Positions 18,309-27,244 of a stretch of 64,000 bases of DNA are shown one piece after another. Numbering within the stretch: position 1 is the stretch's first letter; each line of letters starts with the position of its first letter. This DNA comes from a bacterium (GTDB taxonomy: Bacteria; Joyebacterota; Joyebacteria; Joyebacterales; Joyebacteraceae). The notes beneath the pieces are model-generated. The model was not told the origin of the DNA, did no database searches, and saw only the letters and a program-made list of their open reading frames with translations. Made by a program: the position numbers and the translations under genes. The stretch lies in assembly GCA_029990205.1 (NCBI GenBank), contig JAPEKQ010000002.1, forward strand, positions 126,501 through 190,500, written 5' to 3'.

Positions 18309-20633
18309 CTACTTCAGAAGCACCATCTTCGCCGATGCCTCGCGGCCCCCGGCGATGATCCGCGAGAAGTACACGCCCGCGGCGACACCGCGCCCGGCAT
18401 CATCTCTGCCGTCCCAGACAACCTGGTGGCTGCCGGCGTCGCGCTCATCGCCCGCGAGCAGCGTCCGCACGAGCCTGCCGGCCGCGTCATAGACGCGGAC
18501 GTCGGCGGTCCCACTCGAAGGCATCTGGAAGCTCACGCTCGTGTGCGGGTTGAACGGGTTCGGGAAGTTGGAGATGGCCAGCTCCCGCGGCACGAAGTCG
18601 TCCACGCCCGTCTCGGGCCCCTCGATCGAGATGAGTACGTCATCGACGTACCAGCCGTCGCGCTCGATGTACCCGTCGGAGTCGAGCAGGAACCGGATCT
18701 TGAACTGCGACGTGCCGACGTAGCTCGTCAGGTCGATCGTCTCCTCGGTCCAGGTCGACTGGCTCCCGTCGTACGTCGCGACGTCGGTCCAGGACGAGCC
18801 GTTGTTCGTGCTCACCTCGACGTAGCAGTAGTCGTAGCCGGACTCGGTGTCGTAGCGGTGCCAGAACGAGAGCTCGGCGCCATCGGCAGAACTGAGATCG
18901 ATGGCGTTCGCGAGCGTCATCGTCTCGTAGTCGTTGCTCCCGTAGTTGCCACCCGGACTGTCGGTCATGCAGGTGCTCGGGCTGTACGACGTGGTCGTCG
19001 TCGTGCCCCAGCTCCCGGTCCACTCGGCGAGACCCGACTCGATATCATCGAAGAAGTCGGGCGCCGCGAGGACGAAATCGACCGAAGCGATCGTGCCGTC
19101 GCCGACGCTGACATCGAGTTCCTCTCCCGACGAGTATCCGCTGCGCGACGCGCGGACATCATAGGTTCCGACAGGGATGTACTCGATCTCGTAGTAGCCG
19201 GTCGCATCGCTCTCGTCGGAGTAGCCGGTGGCGTCGGTCAGTTCGACCAGCGCTCCCTCGAGCGGCAACATCGACTCGTCACGAACGTAGCCTGCGATCG
19301 AACCGCGCGGCGGCGGCTCGAGCGCGAAGTTCACGACAACGAACGTGTCGAGACTCGCGGAAACGTTGTAGACGGTCTGCGTCGGGTAGTCATCGGCCGA
19401 ACAGACCACCGTGTAGGTGCCGGTCTCGACCATCCGGTGGTAGTCACCCACGTCCGGATCGGTGTAGATGTCCTTGCCGATCTCGGGGATGCTGATCGTC
19501 GCGTCGATGGGGTCGCCCGTCTCGGCGTCGGTCACCATCCCGCGAATCCCGCGGCCGGACATTCTGGCCTGATACAGCATCGCCGGGATGTTGTCGTCGA
19601 CGATCCCGTCGATCGAAGACTCCGGCGGATCCTTCGTGACCGACACCTCGATCGTCGTGTCGATCTCGCCCCTCGTCTCGTAGCACCAGTCCTGGCAGGT
19701 GCCATCCGCGACGTACCAGTCGGCGCCGTTGGTCACCGGAAGACCGCTCAGCGCGCCGTACTCGTCCGAGATCGTGATGATCATCGGTTCGTCGGGGGTC
19801 GGGTTGTACGTGTAGTCCCAGAGGTAGTTGACGTAGACCGCGCCCGAATGGAACGTGAGCGACGTCACCGGCCGCTTGTCCAGGTCGAAGTCACGGAGCG
19901 CCTGCGTCTCGGGCTCGGAGAACGCGGAACCGGCGTTGCTTCCGTCCGGACAGAGGTAGTTCCGGTTGAGATCGGTCCCGTTCCCGTTGTAGCGGGAGCC
20001 GTTCTCGTAGCCGTCCGGATTGAACATCGGGATGATCGTGATCTCGCGCTCGTTGACGAGCCACGTCACCTGGGGATCGGTCCCGTAGTTCTCGAGGAGG
20101 TACTCGATCATGTAGTAGCAGACGGCCATACTGATGGTCTCGTCGCCGTGGTGCGCGCCGATCCACTGGATCTCGGCCTCGAACTCCTCGACCGTCGGGT
20201 TGTCCGTGATCTTCAGCGCCCACATCTCCCGGCCGTACACGCTCTGACCGATCGAGACGAGTTCCGTGATGTTCGAATAGGTCGACGCCCACGCCTGCAT
20301 GTCAGCCGTGAGCTCCGCGTAGCTGACGTACACGCCGCGGTCGGGCACCTTGAGCGACGCCACGGCGTCGATCATGTTCTCGACCGTGATGGCGGGGCGG
20401 AACCCGTTCGCCCACAGCGTCTCGATCTCCTCGGGGATGGCGGCGATCTGCGCCTTCCCGTCGGTCACGGACATGATGTCCATGTGGAGCTCGTTGAGAC
20501 GATGGATATCGGCCCGCGAGAAGATGTCCACTTCAACAACGGCCGCGTCATCGCGCGGATAGGCAAGGACGGTCCCGGGGAGCGTCAGCAGGATGAGGAG
20601 GACGCCTGCCAGCGCGAGCTGAGCGACCCTCAT
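18309..20633 (-). CDS. Secreted M14 zinc carboxypeptidase with carboxypeptidase-regulatory, jelly-roll and FlgD-like C-terminal domains
   Basis: A 774-residue exported protein. Signal peptide at about residues 1-24. The M14 domain (about 95-390) has the zinc motif HHGDE (His162, Glu165), the substrate motif NGTDLNRNY, the third zinc ligand in TFHSG, and the catalytic Glu in TTIEVSVTKDP. Two carboxypeptidase-regulatory beta-sandwiches follow (about 395-545, each starting GxxV-x-D), then a jelly-roll domain (about 555-685) and the C-terminal NPFNP/FlgD-like domain ending in MVLLK. It should trim C-terminal residues from proteins outside the cytoplasm. ATG at 20633 follows AAGGAG. It lies 125 bp downstream of the TGA-containing gene, possibly the same transcript. 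Confidence 0.9.
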   Translation of the reverse strand: MRVAQLALAGVLLILLTLPGTVLAYPRDDAAVVEVDIFSRADIHRLNELHMDIMSVTDGKAQIAAIPEEIETLWANGFRPAITVENMIDAVASLKVPDRGVYVSYAELTADMQAWASTYSNITELVSIGQSVYGREMWALKITDNPTVEEFEAEIQWIGAHHGDETISMAVCYYMIEYLLENYGTDPQVTWLVNEREITIIPMFNPDGYENGSRYNGNGTDLNRNYLCPDGSNAGSAFSEPETQALRDFDLDKRPVTSLTFHSGAVYVNYLWDYTYNPTPDEPMIITISDEYGALSGLPVTNGADWYVADGTCQDWCYETRGEIDTTIEVSVTKDPPESSIDGIVDDNIPAMLYQARMSGRGIRGMVTDAETGDPIDATISIPEIGKDIYTDPDVGDYHRMVETGTYTVVCSADDYPTQTVYNVSASLDTFVVVNFALEPPPRGSIAGYVRDESMLPLEGALVELTDATGYSDESDATGYYEIEYIPVGTYDVRASRSGYSSGEELDVSVGDGTIASVDFVLAAPDFFDDIESGLAEWTGSWGTTTTTSYSPSTCMTDSPGGNYGSNDYETMTLANAIDLSSADGAELSFWHRYDTESGYDYCYVEVSTNNGSSWTDVATYDGSQSTWTEETIDLTSYVGTSQFKIRFLLDSDGYIERDGWYVDDVLISIEGPETGVDDFVPRELAISNFPNPFNPHTSVSFQMPSSGTADVRVYDAAGRLVRTLLAGDERDAGSHQVVWDGRDDAGRGVAAGVYFSRIIAGGREASAKMVLLK

Positions 20634-20758
20634 GGAACATCTCCTTTCACAGGGTTCTGACACGAGGACAGGTGGCCGGCACGCCGGCCACCCGCCCCCA
20701 CGGATGAACTGTGCGCCTATCTCCGGGCTGCGGAGTCAGGCTCTTGATCTGCGCTCCC

Positions 20759-22804
20759 CTACTTCAGAAGCGCCATCTTGATGACATCGGTCTCCTCCGC
20801 GGTCACGAGCCTCGCGAAGTAGACACCGGTGGCCACGCTTCTGCCGCCCTCGTCACGACCGTTCCACACCACCGAGTGCGGTCCAGCCTCGATCTCGGAG
20901 TCCACGAGCGTCCGGACGAGCTGTCCGTTGACATTGTAGACACTGAGTTCCACCGCGCCCGCGTTGGCCGGGACGCTGAACTGGATGTTCGTGACGGGGT
21001 TGAACGGATTCGGCGTGTTCTGACGGAGAGCGAGCTTCGTGAAGTCCGTCTCGGGCTCCTCGACCCCGGTCTCGTCGAAGTCGAACCAGTCCATGATCTT
21101 CCCGGCAACCGTCATCTGGTTGTTCGGATCCGGATCATCGGTCTTGATGTCCTCGAACGGGAAGGCGAAGAAGACGATCTTGTGCCCGTTCTCGGAGATC
21201 TTGAGCGCCTTGTTTCCGCTGCCCGTCGTGAAGATCACGTCGGACGTCGTCTCGAACGAGTCGCTCTCGGAGTACGGGATCGGTCCACCGAGCAGACCGA
21301 GCGACATGCCGTCGGAGATGAAGTCGGAAGCAACGCCGGTCATGATGAACCCGGATGTGTCGTTCGTCCACGACGTGACGTGGAGGTAGTCCTCGATGAA
21401 CGTGTTGGTCGACCGGCTCGAGAGGTAGTTCATGCTCAGCAGCGCGAGGTTGCCGCCCGCATCAAGATACCCCATCATCGCGTCCTCAGCAGCGGCCGTG
21501 ATCGTCAGCGCATCGCGGCTCGCCGTCGTCCAGAAGACCGCGTAGTAGTCGGTGAGCTGCGGCAGACCCGGCGTGCCGTCGGTGTACGGACTCAGCGTGT
21601 ACGGGTAGTACCCGTTGTCGGTGAGCGCGTCCTGGATGTAGGTCTCGTACATCATCGGACCGTCGTCGTCGACGATGAGGATCGCCGGTGTCTCGCAGAA
21701 GGCCACGAATTCGGAAACCTGCTCCATCGCGTTCGCCGCACTGGTCATGCTGAGCGACGTCACACCCTTGTCCACGAGCGTTCCGTTGTAGTCGATGATG
21801 TGCACGGTGAGCGTCTCGGTATCGCCGGCCGCGACGAAAATGTCGGTCGCGCCCATGTAGCAGATGCCGTCGGTCGTGCAGTAGTTGGAGACCCAGTTGT
21901 ACGGATCGCCGGGGAAGTCGGTCGTGAAGTCAAACGTGTACGTGTCGTCGGCGGTACCCGTGTTCGTGCAGTAGACGGTGTACACGGCCTCGCCGAAGAA
22001 GTCGATCTCCTCGGCGTGGTGCGTCGCGACCATCTCGAACGAATACGGATCGGGCATGATCGCCGCGTTGATGACCTGCTGCGGCGACTGATCCTCGATG
22101 AAGACAACGACGTGCATGTTGAGCGGGTTGTCCGTCGAGTTCGTCACACCCGTGAACGTCTTGTTGAACGTGACGTGCTCGCCGACCTCGAGATCGGCTT
22201 CGAGGATGGTCTCGGCCATGAGCATGTCGCGGACCGTGTACGGGTACGAAGCGTTCACGTCCTCGTAGATGACGAACTGCGCGACCAGGTCGCCCGCGCC
22301 GATGACATCCGTCGCTGTGAACGTGACATCGATCGTCCCGCCGACGGTCCCGCGAGTCCCCTCGGCCACGATCGTGCCGGACACATCGATCTCGACCGGT
22401 GACGCGACAGCGAGACGAGACTCGACGATCGGGCCGAAGGTGTTCCCCACCGTCGTGCCCGCGCCAACGACATTCTGCGCACCATCGAACACCGTGTGCG
22501 GAATGCCGCCGACACTGTAGTAGCTCGCGCGCTGATAGGTGTCACCAGTCGCGTAGATGTCGCTCACGTGGTAATAGAGCACCACGAGATCATCACCGTA
22601 CGGGCCATACTGCACGCCGGTACTCGTGTGCACATAGCCGTTGTCCTGAAGGTCTACCAACGCCGCACGGGCGTTTGGGCAGTAGCCTCAGCCAGTTGAT
22701 CCAAAGAGCTCCGCCAGGACCGCCCTGTCCGACGCGAGGGCGGAGACGGCGGACATCAGCAGGACTGCCGTCACGAGGGCAAAGATCGCCGTACGCTTCA
22801 CCAT
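20759..22804 (-). CDS. Secreted thioredoxin-like selenoprotein candidate (UGYC motif), FlgD-like C-terminal domain
   Basis: A 681-codon frame containing one in-frame TGA (22688-22690, codon 39). ATG at 22804 follows AAAGGAG and opens a clear signal peptide (cleavage near ALA-SD, residue 24). Residues 33-45 read LFGSTG-U-GYCPNA, where U is the TGA codon. In Omp28-like thioredoxin proteins this position is the first Cys of CxxC, and Cys42 is the second. The fold continues with VVLYYHVSD and SVGGIPHTVFDGA, including the cis-Pro. Beta-sandwich regions follow, then an NPFNP/FlgD-like domain ending MALLK. Without readthrough the gene would give a 38-residue peptide and a headless protein. A recent nonsense mutation is the alternative. 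Confidence 0.82.
22651..22687 (-). promoter_or_regulatory. SECIS-like hairpin directly 3' of the in-frame TGA
   Basis: On the minus strand the 37 nt after the TGA fold by eye into a stem-loop. The outer stem is GGCUAC/GUAG-A-CC (one bulged A). A 4-nt 5' bulge (UGCC) follows, then CAA/UUG, a bulged A, and CGCC/GGCG. The apical loop CGUGC contains a GU pair and starts 19 nt after the TGA. Bacterial SECIS elements lie at this position and carry a conserved apical G(U), as in E. coli fdhF. Not energy-tested. Confidence 0.65.
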
Positions 22805-22961
22805 GCTGCTCTCCTTTCGCGGCGATGCCGCGCTGCTCTCAGGATCCTTTCGCCCAGCCCAATGTGGCGACAGTGTTCCTGCTCTCGTGCTGTCGTTTCA
22901 TGCTTCCTGTCGTCATCCGCTGCTGTTATGTCCTTCTCCCTGCACCTGTGGTTCATCTATC

Positions 22962-24050
22962 TCAAGGACGCTGCGAGGTCGAGAGCCTCGCCGACTGAAT
23001 GATCTCCAGCGTGTCATCGTTCTGAATGAACGCGATCGCGTCCAGATTCGCTGCGTTCCAACCGGGGTCGAGCGTCACGTCGTAGATGACCTCGGTGGAC
23101 TCTCCGACTGCGGCCAGTGTGAACTGCTCGTCGTCGAGGATGTCGCGCGCGACGAACGGGAACAGATGCTGCGCGAAGGCAACATCCTCCTCCATCACGA
23201 CGGTTCTCAGTACGTAGTCGCCCGCCGGCAACGCGTCTTCGACCCACACCTTCGCCGTCAACGAAGCGCGCGCCGAGAGGTCGCCGGTCAGCTCCATCGT
23301 GAGCGGTGACCCCACCGCCCGTCTGAGCTCGATCTCGAACTCGTACTCGTCCTCGGCCTCCGCTACCGACGCGGCGCCGACGATCAGGCGCCCACCGTCG
23401 AAGATGGCCATCGGATGACCGCTACCGCCCGGGAACTCGGGATGGTTCAGATACCAGGTCTCCCGGGCCGCGGTCTCCGCCGTCCCGACCGGCTGGAGTG
23501 TGTGCCAGGCGACGACACAGAGCCTGTCCCTGCCGTACGCGTCCATGAGGTTCTCGAGCGCCGCCTCGCCGTTGGGGCAGTTGACGCACGCGAAGTCGGT
23601 CATGAACTCGACGAGCACGTTCCGGTCGACCAGCCCCCCGGCCGGCCCGGCCGAGAACGAACAGGTCGCCGCTGTTCCCTCATCACCGGCGTCATCGACG
23701 GCCGCGACGGTGAAGACGTGATCGCCCTCCTCTACACTCTCAATGAGAAGCGTGTCCGCCGTCGTCGATCCCGTGACGGTGTCGTCGTACGTCCACTCGT
23801 AGCTCGCCACATCACCATCGATGTCCGTGCCGACCCACCGGATGATCGTGTCCTCGCCGGCGAGAAGCGTGCCCGCCTGGGGACAATCGGTGATCGTCAC
23901 GCTCGGCAGGAAGTTCGCCGCGATCGGATCTGTGAACCAGTCACATCCTCCCTGTGCCGCGATCCAGACGACCAGGAGGATGAGCGCGAACAGCGGCCTG
24001 GCGGCGCGCGGCCGACCAACGCTGCTCGTATGATGCGTTCCGTTCGTCAC
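22962..24050 (-). CDS. Lipoprotein with Omp28-like thioredoxin domain (CVNC)
   Basis: A 362-residue protein starting at GTG (AGGAGG 8 bp upstream). A membrane helix ends in the lipobox AAQGGC, so Cys36 should be acylated. Residues about 48-130 form an Ig/PKD-like domain. Residues 145-250 are a thioredoxin-like domain: VLVEFMTDFACVNCPNGEAA puts Cys155 and Cys158 in CxxC, followed by a WHTLQP strand and GGSGHPMAIFDG with the cis-Pro. It aligns directly with the neighbouring TGA-containing protein, whose first Cys is replaced by the TGA codon. Likely a periplasm-facing thiol/disulfide oxidoreductase or redox acceptor. Encoded 12 bp after the DUF6029 gene. Confidence 0.85.
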   Translation of the reverse strand: MTNGTHHTSSVGRPRAARPLFALILLVVWIAAQGGCDWFTDPIAANFLPSVTITDCPQAGTLLAGEDTIIRWVGTDIDGDVASYEWTYDDTVTGSTTADTLLIESVEEGDHVFTVAAVDDAGDEGTAATCSFSAGPAGGLVDRNVLVEFMTDFACVNCPNGEAALENLMDAYGRDRLCVVAWHTLQPVGTAETAARETWYLNHPEFPGGSGHPMAIFDGGRLIVGAASVAEAEDEYEFEIELRRAVGSPLTMELTGDLSARASLTAKVWVEDALPAGDYVLRTVVMEEDVAFAQHLFPFVARDILDDEQFTLAAVGESTEVIYDVTLDPGWNAANLDAIAFIQNDDTLEIIQSARLSTSQRP

Positions 24051-24062
24051 GAAACCATCCTC

Positions 24063-25541
24063 CTAGAAGTAGGTCGTCAGTCTGACGCGCGCACCCGAGA
24101 ACTCCGGCTCGACGCGGCAGACGCCGCCCGAGCACTTGAGACCGCCGCGCTCGCTTCCGATCGACACGCCAAGCTCGAGGTCATCTCTGAGAATGCTCTT
24201 CACCTCGAACATCGCCCAGACACTCCGGTCCTCGGACTCGTCATCCGTTCCCTCGACAACCGACGCGAAGGTGATGCCGGACGACGTGTAGACGGTCATC
24301 GCGACGAGGTAGTCGAGCGATACCGTCTCGGCGATGTCGGTCGTCTCACCGGCCTGCACCTGGAGCTCCATCGGCTGACCCGACGGCAGCGGCAGGATCA
24401 CTTCCGCTCCGGCCGTCTTGTGCTCGATGAACTTGCCGAGTTCGTACTCGCGGGACCAGGCGGCTCCGGCAGAGAGTGACGTGTCACCGATCCACGCGTC
24501 GGCCTGCCCGAACATCTCCCAGTGCGCCAGGTCGGCGTCGTGGTTCCTCGCCTCCGACGCCCCGCCGAGGACGGTGACGCTCTCTCCGAGCGGCACGGTC
24601 GCCTCGACAAGATACCCGCGCTCGTCGTTGAGCTTCGGCTCGTAGGTCGCGCGGTTCATCAGCGTCCAGAGATGCTCGCGTACGGCCGTCGGCGGATTGA
24701 CCAGGAAGTGCTGGAACCGGTCGTAATCCTTGTACTCACCGAACAGCGTTGCCCACGGCAGCTCGACCGTCGCCGTGACATAGGTGGCATGACCCTCCAT
24801 GTCATCGATCTCGAGTTCTCCGTCGTCGCCCTGACGCCCGACATACTCGCCCGCCAGCGACACCGGACCGAGCCACGCATTCACCTCACCGCCCAGAAGC
24901 AGGTCCTCGGAGCGCCCGAGTGACTCGGTAACGATCGGATCGTCGTCTTCCTTGTTCGACGCCCGCTCAACGACGCTTCCCGCGATGTCGAGCCAGCTCG
25001 CGACCGAGCGGGTCGCGCGAACAGCGCGAACGTTGTGCCTGCGATACCTCGTCTCGGACAGCGGCTCGTCCACGGAACCCGCCAGCACGGTCACATCGGC
25101 GGCCGAGAACGAATACTCACCGAGCAGGCCGTCGAGCACGGTGTCGTGCTCAAGATCAACATCCTCGAAGCTCCTCAGAGCCAGCCCGCGACCGAACGTC
25201 GAGTAGAAGTGTCCCACCCGCAGGTGGAGATTCTCACGGTCGAGCGCGGCGTACCGGTGCTTGATCTCGGACTCCGGGATGTTCACGCCAGCCGGGTTGT
25301 ATGTCGGCAGCGAGAGCTGGTAAGCGCGGTAGACGGCGCCCACGGTCAGCGGACCTATGCCGGCATCGACTTCGAGTCTGGCGTCGAAGGCGGACGCCTC
25401 CTCCCCCGTATCGAAGAGATACTCGCCGGTCACCGCGCCGCTCGACCAGGCTCCGTCATCGGCCGAGGCTATCGCCGGCGCGACGGACATGAGTCCCGCA
25501 ACGGCGATGCAAAGGAGGACTCGTCTAGTCAACGGCTCCAT
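24063..25541 (-). CDS. DUF6029-type outer-membrane beta-barrel protein
   Basis: A 492-residue protein with a signal peptide (about 1-25, cleaving after AIASA). The remainder is alternating beta-strand sequence of an outer-membrane barrel ending in VRLTTYF, a C-terminal aromatic as expected for BAM recognition. HFYSTFGRGLALRSFEDVDLE is characteristic of the DUF6029 family as I remember it. A CSGGVC pair near the C-terminus could form a disulfide. ATG at 25541 overlaps the end of the TlpA gene by 17 bp. The consistent TlpA, DUF6029, Omp28 order suggests these proteins work together, perhaps with the barrel as a channel or anchor; that role is inference. Confidence 0.75.
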   Translation of the reverse strand: MEPLTRRVLLCIAVAGLMSVAPAIASADDGAWSSGAVTGEYLFDTGEEASAFDARLEVDAGIGPLTVGAVYRAYQLSLPTYNPAGVNIPESEIKHRYAALDRENLHLRVGHFYSTFGRGLALRSFEDVDLEHDTVLDGLLGEYSFSAADVTVLAGSVDEPLSETRYRRHNVRAVRATRSVASWLDIAGSVVERASNKEDDDPIVTESLGRSEDLLLGGEVNAWLGPVSLAGEYVGRQGDDGELEIDDMEGHATYVTATVELPWATLFGEYKDYDRFQHFLVNPPTAVREHLWTLMNRATYEPKLNDERGYLVEATVPLGESVTVLGGASEARNHDADLAHWEMFGQADAWIGDTSLSAGAAWSREYELGKFIEHKTAGAEVILPLPSGQPMELQVQAGETTDIAETVSLDYLVAMTVYTSSGITFASVVEGTDDESEDRSVWAMFEVKSILRDDLELGVSIGSERGGLKCSGGVCRVEPEFSGARVRLTTYF

Positions 25542-26106
25542 CCTCGTTGACGGCCGCTTCCTCGGTCTCAGCCTCGTCGCCCTCGTCCGGACAGTCCTCG
25601 GGGATGAGCGCCGCGACGGCGGCGTCCAGTTCCGCGTGGTTCGTCGGCCGGTACCCGGTGACCGCCCACGCGACCGTCCCATCCTGCCTCACGAGAACCG
25701 TGCGCGGGACCGACGTCACGTGGTACTTCTTCGCGACGGCCATACTCGGGTCGAGCAGCACCTCAAAGGTGTTGCCCTTCGAGGCGATGAACGGCTTCAC
25801 CTTCGAGGTCGAACGAGGTCCGTCGATCGAGATCGCAACGACCGTCAGACCGCAGTCTTCGTATTTGTCAAAGAGCTCCTGCAGATCCGGAAAGGCCTTG
25901 ATGCACGGCTTGCACCACGTGGCCCAGAAATCAAGGACAACCGGTCCATCCTTCAGCAACTCAGAGAGCGTCACATCTTCGCCGTCGATGTTCTTCAGCG
26001 TGAACTCGGGCGCCTTCGCATTGGCGCCGTATGACATAGTCGTCCCCATCAACACGAGGACGGCCGCGCACAGAAGTGCGAGTCCGGTTCGTCTCCTGCC
26101 GGTCAT
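25525..26106 (-). CDS. TlpA-family thiol-disulfide oxidoreductase (CKPC)
   Basis: A 193-residue exported thioredoxin-like protein. Signal peptide at about 1-27; residues 31-50 are the AhpC/TSA-Redoxin opening (APEFTLKNIDGEDVTLSEL). FWATWCKPCIKAF gives Cys65 and Cys68, followed by VVAISIDGPRS and the cis-Pro loop VTSVPRTVLV. The C-terminal tail is acidic and contains one extra Cys. It should reduce or exchange disulfides outside the cytoplasmic membrane, plausibly passing electrons to the CxxC lipoprotein and the TGA-containing protein of the same operon. First gene after a near-consensus promoter; ATG preceded by GGGGG. Confidence 0.9.
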   Translation of the reverse strand: MTGRRRTGLALLCAAVLVLMGTTMSYGANAKAPEFTLKNIDGEDVTLSELLKDGPVVLDFWATWCKPCIKAFPDLQELFDKYEDCGLTVVAISIDGPRSTSKVKPFIASKGNTFEVLLDPSMAVAKKYHVTSVPRTVLVRQDGTVAWAVTGYRPTNHAELDAAVAALIPEDCPDEGDEAETEEAAVNEDGAVD

Positions 26107-26132
26107 GAGTCCCCCAATAGTTGGCCTAACTT

Positions 26133-26161
26133 ATTATACCACCATCATTACCAATGGTCAA
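26133..26161 (-). promoter_or_regulatory. Strong sigma70-type promoter of the TlpA/DUF6029/lipoprotein/selenoprotein operon
   Basis: Minus strand TTGACC (26156-26161), exactly 17 bp, perfect TATAAT (26133-26138), about 25 bp before the TlpA start codon. It is the best promoter match I see in the window. The remaining gap back to 26390 holds a small hairpin (a 7-bp stem near 26280) and no convincing gene. Confidence 0.75.
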
Positions 26162-26390
26162 GGCATCATCAGAGCGGCCCTGTTCGACCGATCTGGCGCC
26201 TGTCCCCCTCACCATGAGCGGAAGTCCGCGTACAGGGCCTTCCACGGCTCCGACGTACGCGCCCCCGACCATCGTCTGCTTCGATGCAGACGTCAGCCGG
26301 GGGGATTCGACGCTCTTGTGCCGGTCATCATTCGTTGCCGGCGCAACTGCTTTGCACACAGTAATATAGCGGGTCATCGCGGTATCCGGT

Positions 26391-27065
26391 CTATCCCGCG
26401 AGCGCTCCCGCTTCAACTCCCAGTGTATGAACGGGCTCGGTGTCCGGCCCCAGGTGCCCGAGGATGCATCCAAGCGCCTCATGGATGGCGTCCTCGTCGG
26501 TGACCAAGTTCATCGAGTCGGTCTCGAGCGTCAGGACCGTCGTCTCTGCCCTGGCCCGGTCGCTCCAATCCTCGTACGCGTCGTTGAGCGCCTCGAGATA
26601 GGCCGGGTCGATGTCACGTTCGCAGTCGCGCCCGCGACATCCGATACGGTCGAGCAGCGTGCCGACTCGCGCCCGCAGATAGACGATGAGATCCGGCGTC
26701 CTCAGGAAGCTCGTCATCGCATCGAAGAGCGCGGTGTAATTCTCGTAGTCGCGCTCGGGCATGTTGCCCTGACGGTAGAGGGTCGTCGCGAAGATCTCCT
26801 TGTCCTCGTAGATGGTCCTGTCCTGAATGCACGACTCGTCCGAGCCGACCATCTCGCGGTGGATCTCAAAACGCTTCGAAAGGAAGTAGACCTGAAGGTG
26901 GAACGACCACCGGTCCATGTCGGAGTAGAAGTCGTTGAGGTAGGGGTTGTTGATGACCGGTTCGTAGTACGCGCGCCATCCAAGCTGGTTCGCGAGCAGC
27001 GTCGTGAGGTGCGTCTTGCCGACACCGATGTTTCCCGCGACCGCGACAAACTGTCCGGGCTTCAT
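26391..27065 (-). CDS. Deoxynucleoside kinase (dNK family)
   Basis: A 224-residue kinase from ATG at 27065 (GGAG 6 bp upstream). AVAGNIGVGKTHLT is the P-loop. YYEPVINNPYLNDFYSD matches the dNK substrate loop (E-P-x4-NP-x-L-x-x-F-Y). QDRTIYEDKEIFA carries the DR(S/T) motif with the catalytic region, and LRARVGTLLDRIGCRGRDCE is the lid. It phosphorylates deoxynucleosides with ATP for salvage. The frame is open upstream to an ATG at 27173, adding 36 residues; that version has a poorer ribosome site. It is the last gene after the ArsR/thioredoxin/TlpA/L,D-transpeptidase run. Confidence 0.87.
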   Translation of the reverse strand: MKPGQFVAVAGNIGVGKTHLTTLLANQLGWRAYYEPVINNPYLNDFYSDMDRWSFHLQVYFLSKRFEIHREMVGSDESCIQDRTIYEDKEIFATTLYRQGNMPERDYENYTALFDAMTSFLRTPDLIVYLRARVGTLLDRIGCRGRDCERDIDPAYLEALNDAYEDWSDRARAETTVLTLETDSMNLVTDEDAIHEALGCILGHLGPDTEPVHTLGVEAGALAG

Positions 27066-27244
27066 GAGCGACTCCAGGGCTGTTTCGGCTGACCGCCGGC
27101 GGAGGAACGCCGGCTCGAGGCGGTCGCAGTATAGGATGTTCGGCTCGCGAGTGTCAACGGCAATCGGGGCCATCCAGAGGATGACCCCGACAGAATCTCA
27201 GATGGCCACAACGCTGCGTTCCTGCGCCGGCCCGCGGCGTCCGC

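Noticed and set aside
18162-20660. 832-codon open frame on the plus strand opposite the M14 peptidase
   Set aside because: Same artefact; the minus strand carries zinc-peptidase motifs and a signal peptide.
20671-20692. Perfect 10-bp hairpin between the TGA-containing gene and the M14 peptidase gene
   Set aside because: No T run on the minus strand, so not called a terminator; could be an mRNA processing site.
26126-26482. 118-codon minus-strand frame between the deoxynucleoside kinase and TlpA genes
   Set aside because: It overlaps the kinase 3' end and reaches the near-consensus promoter region; residues show no family pattern.
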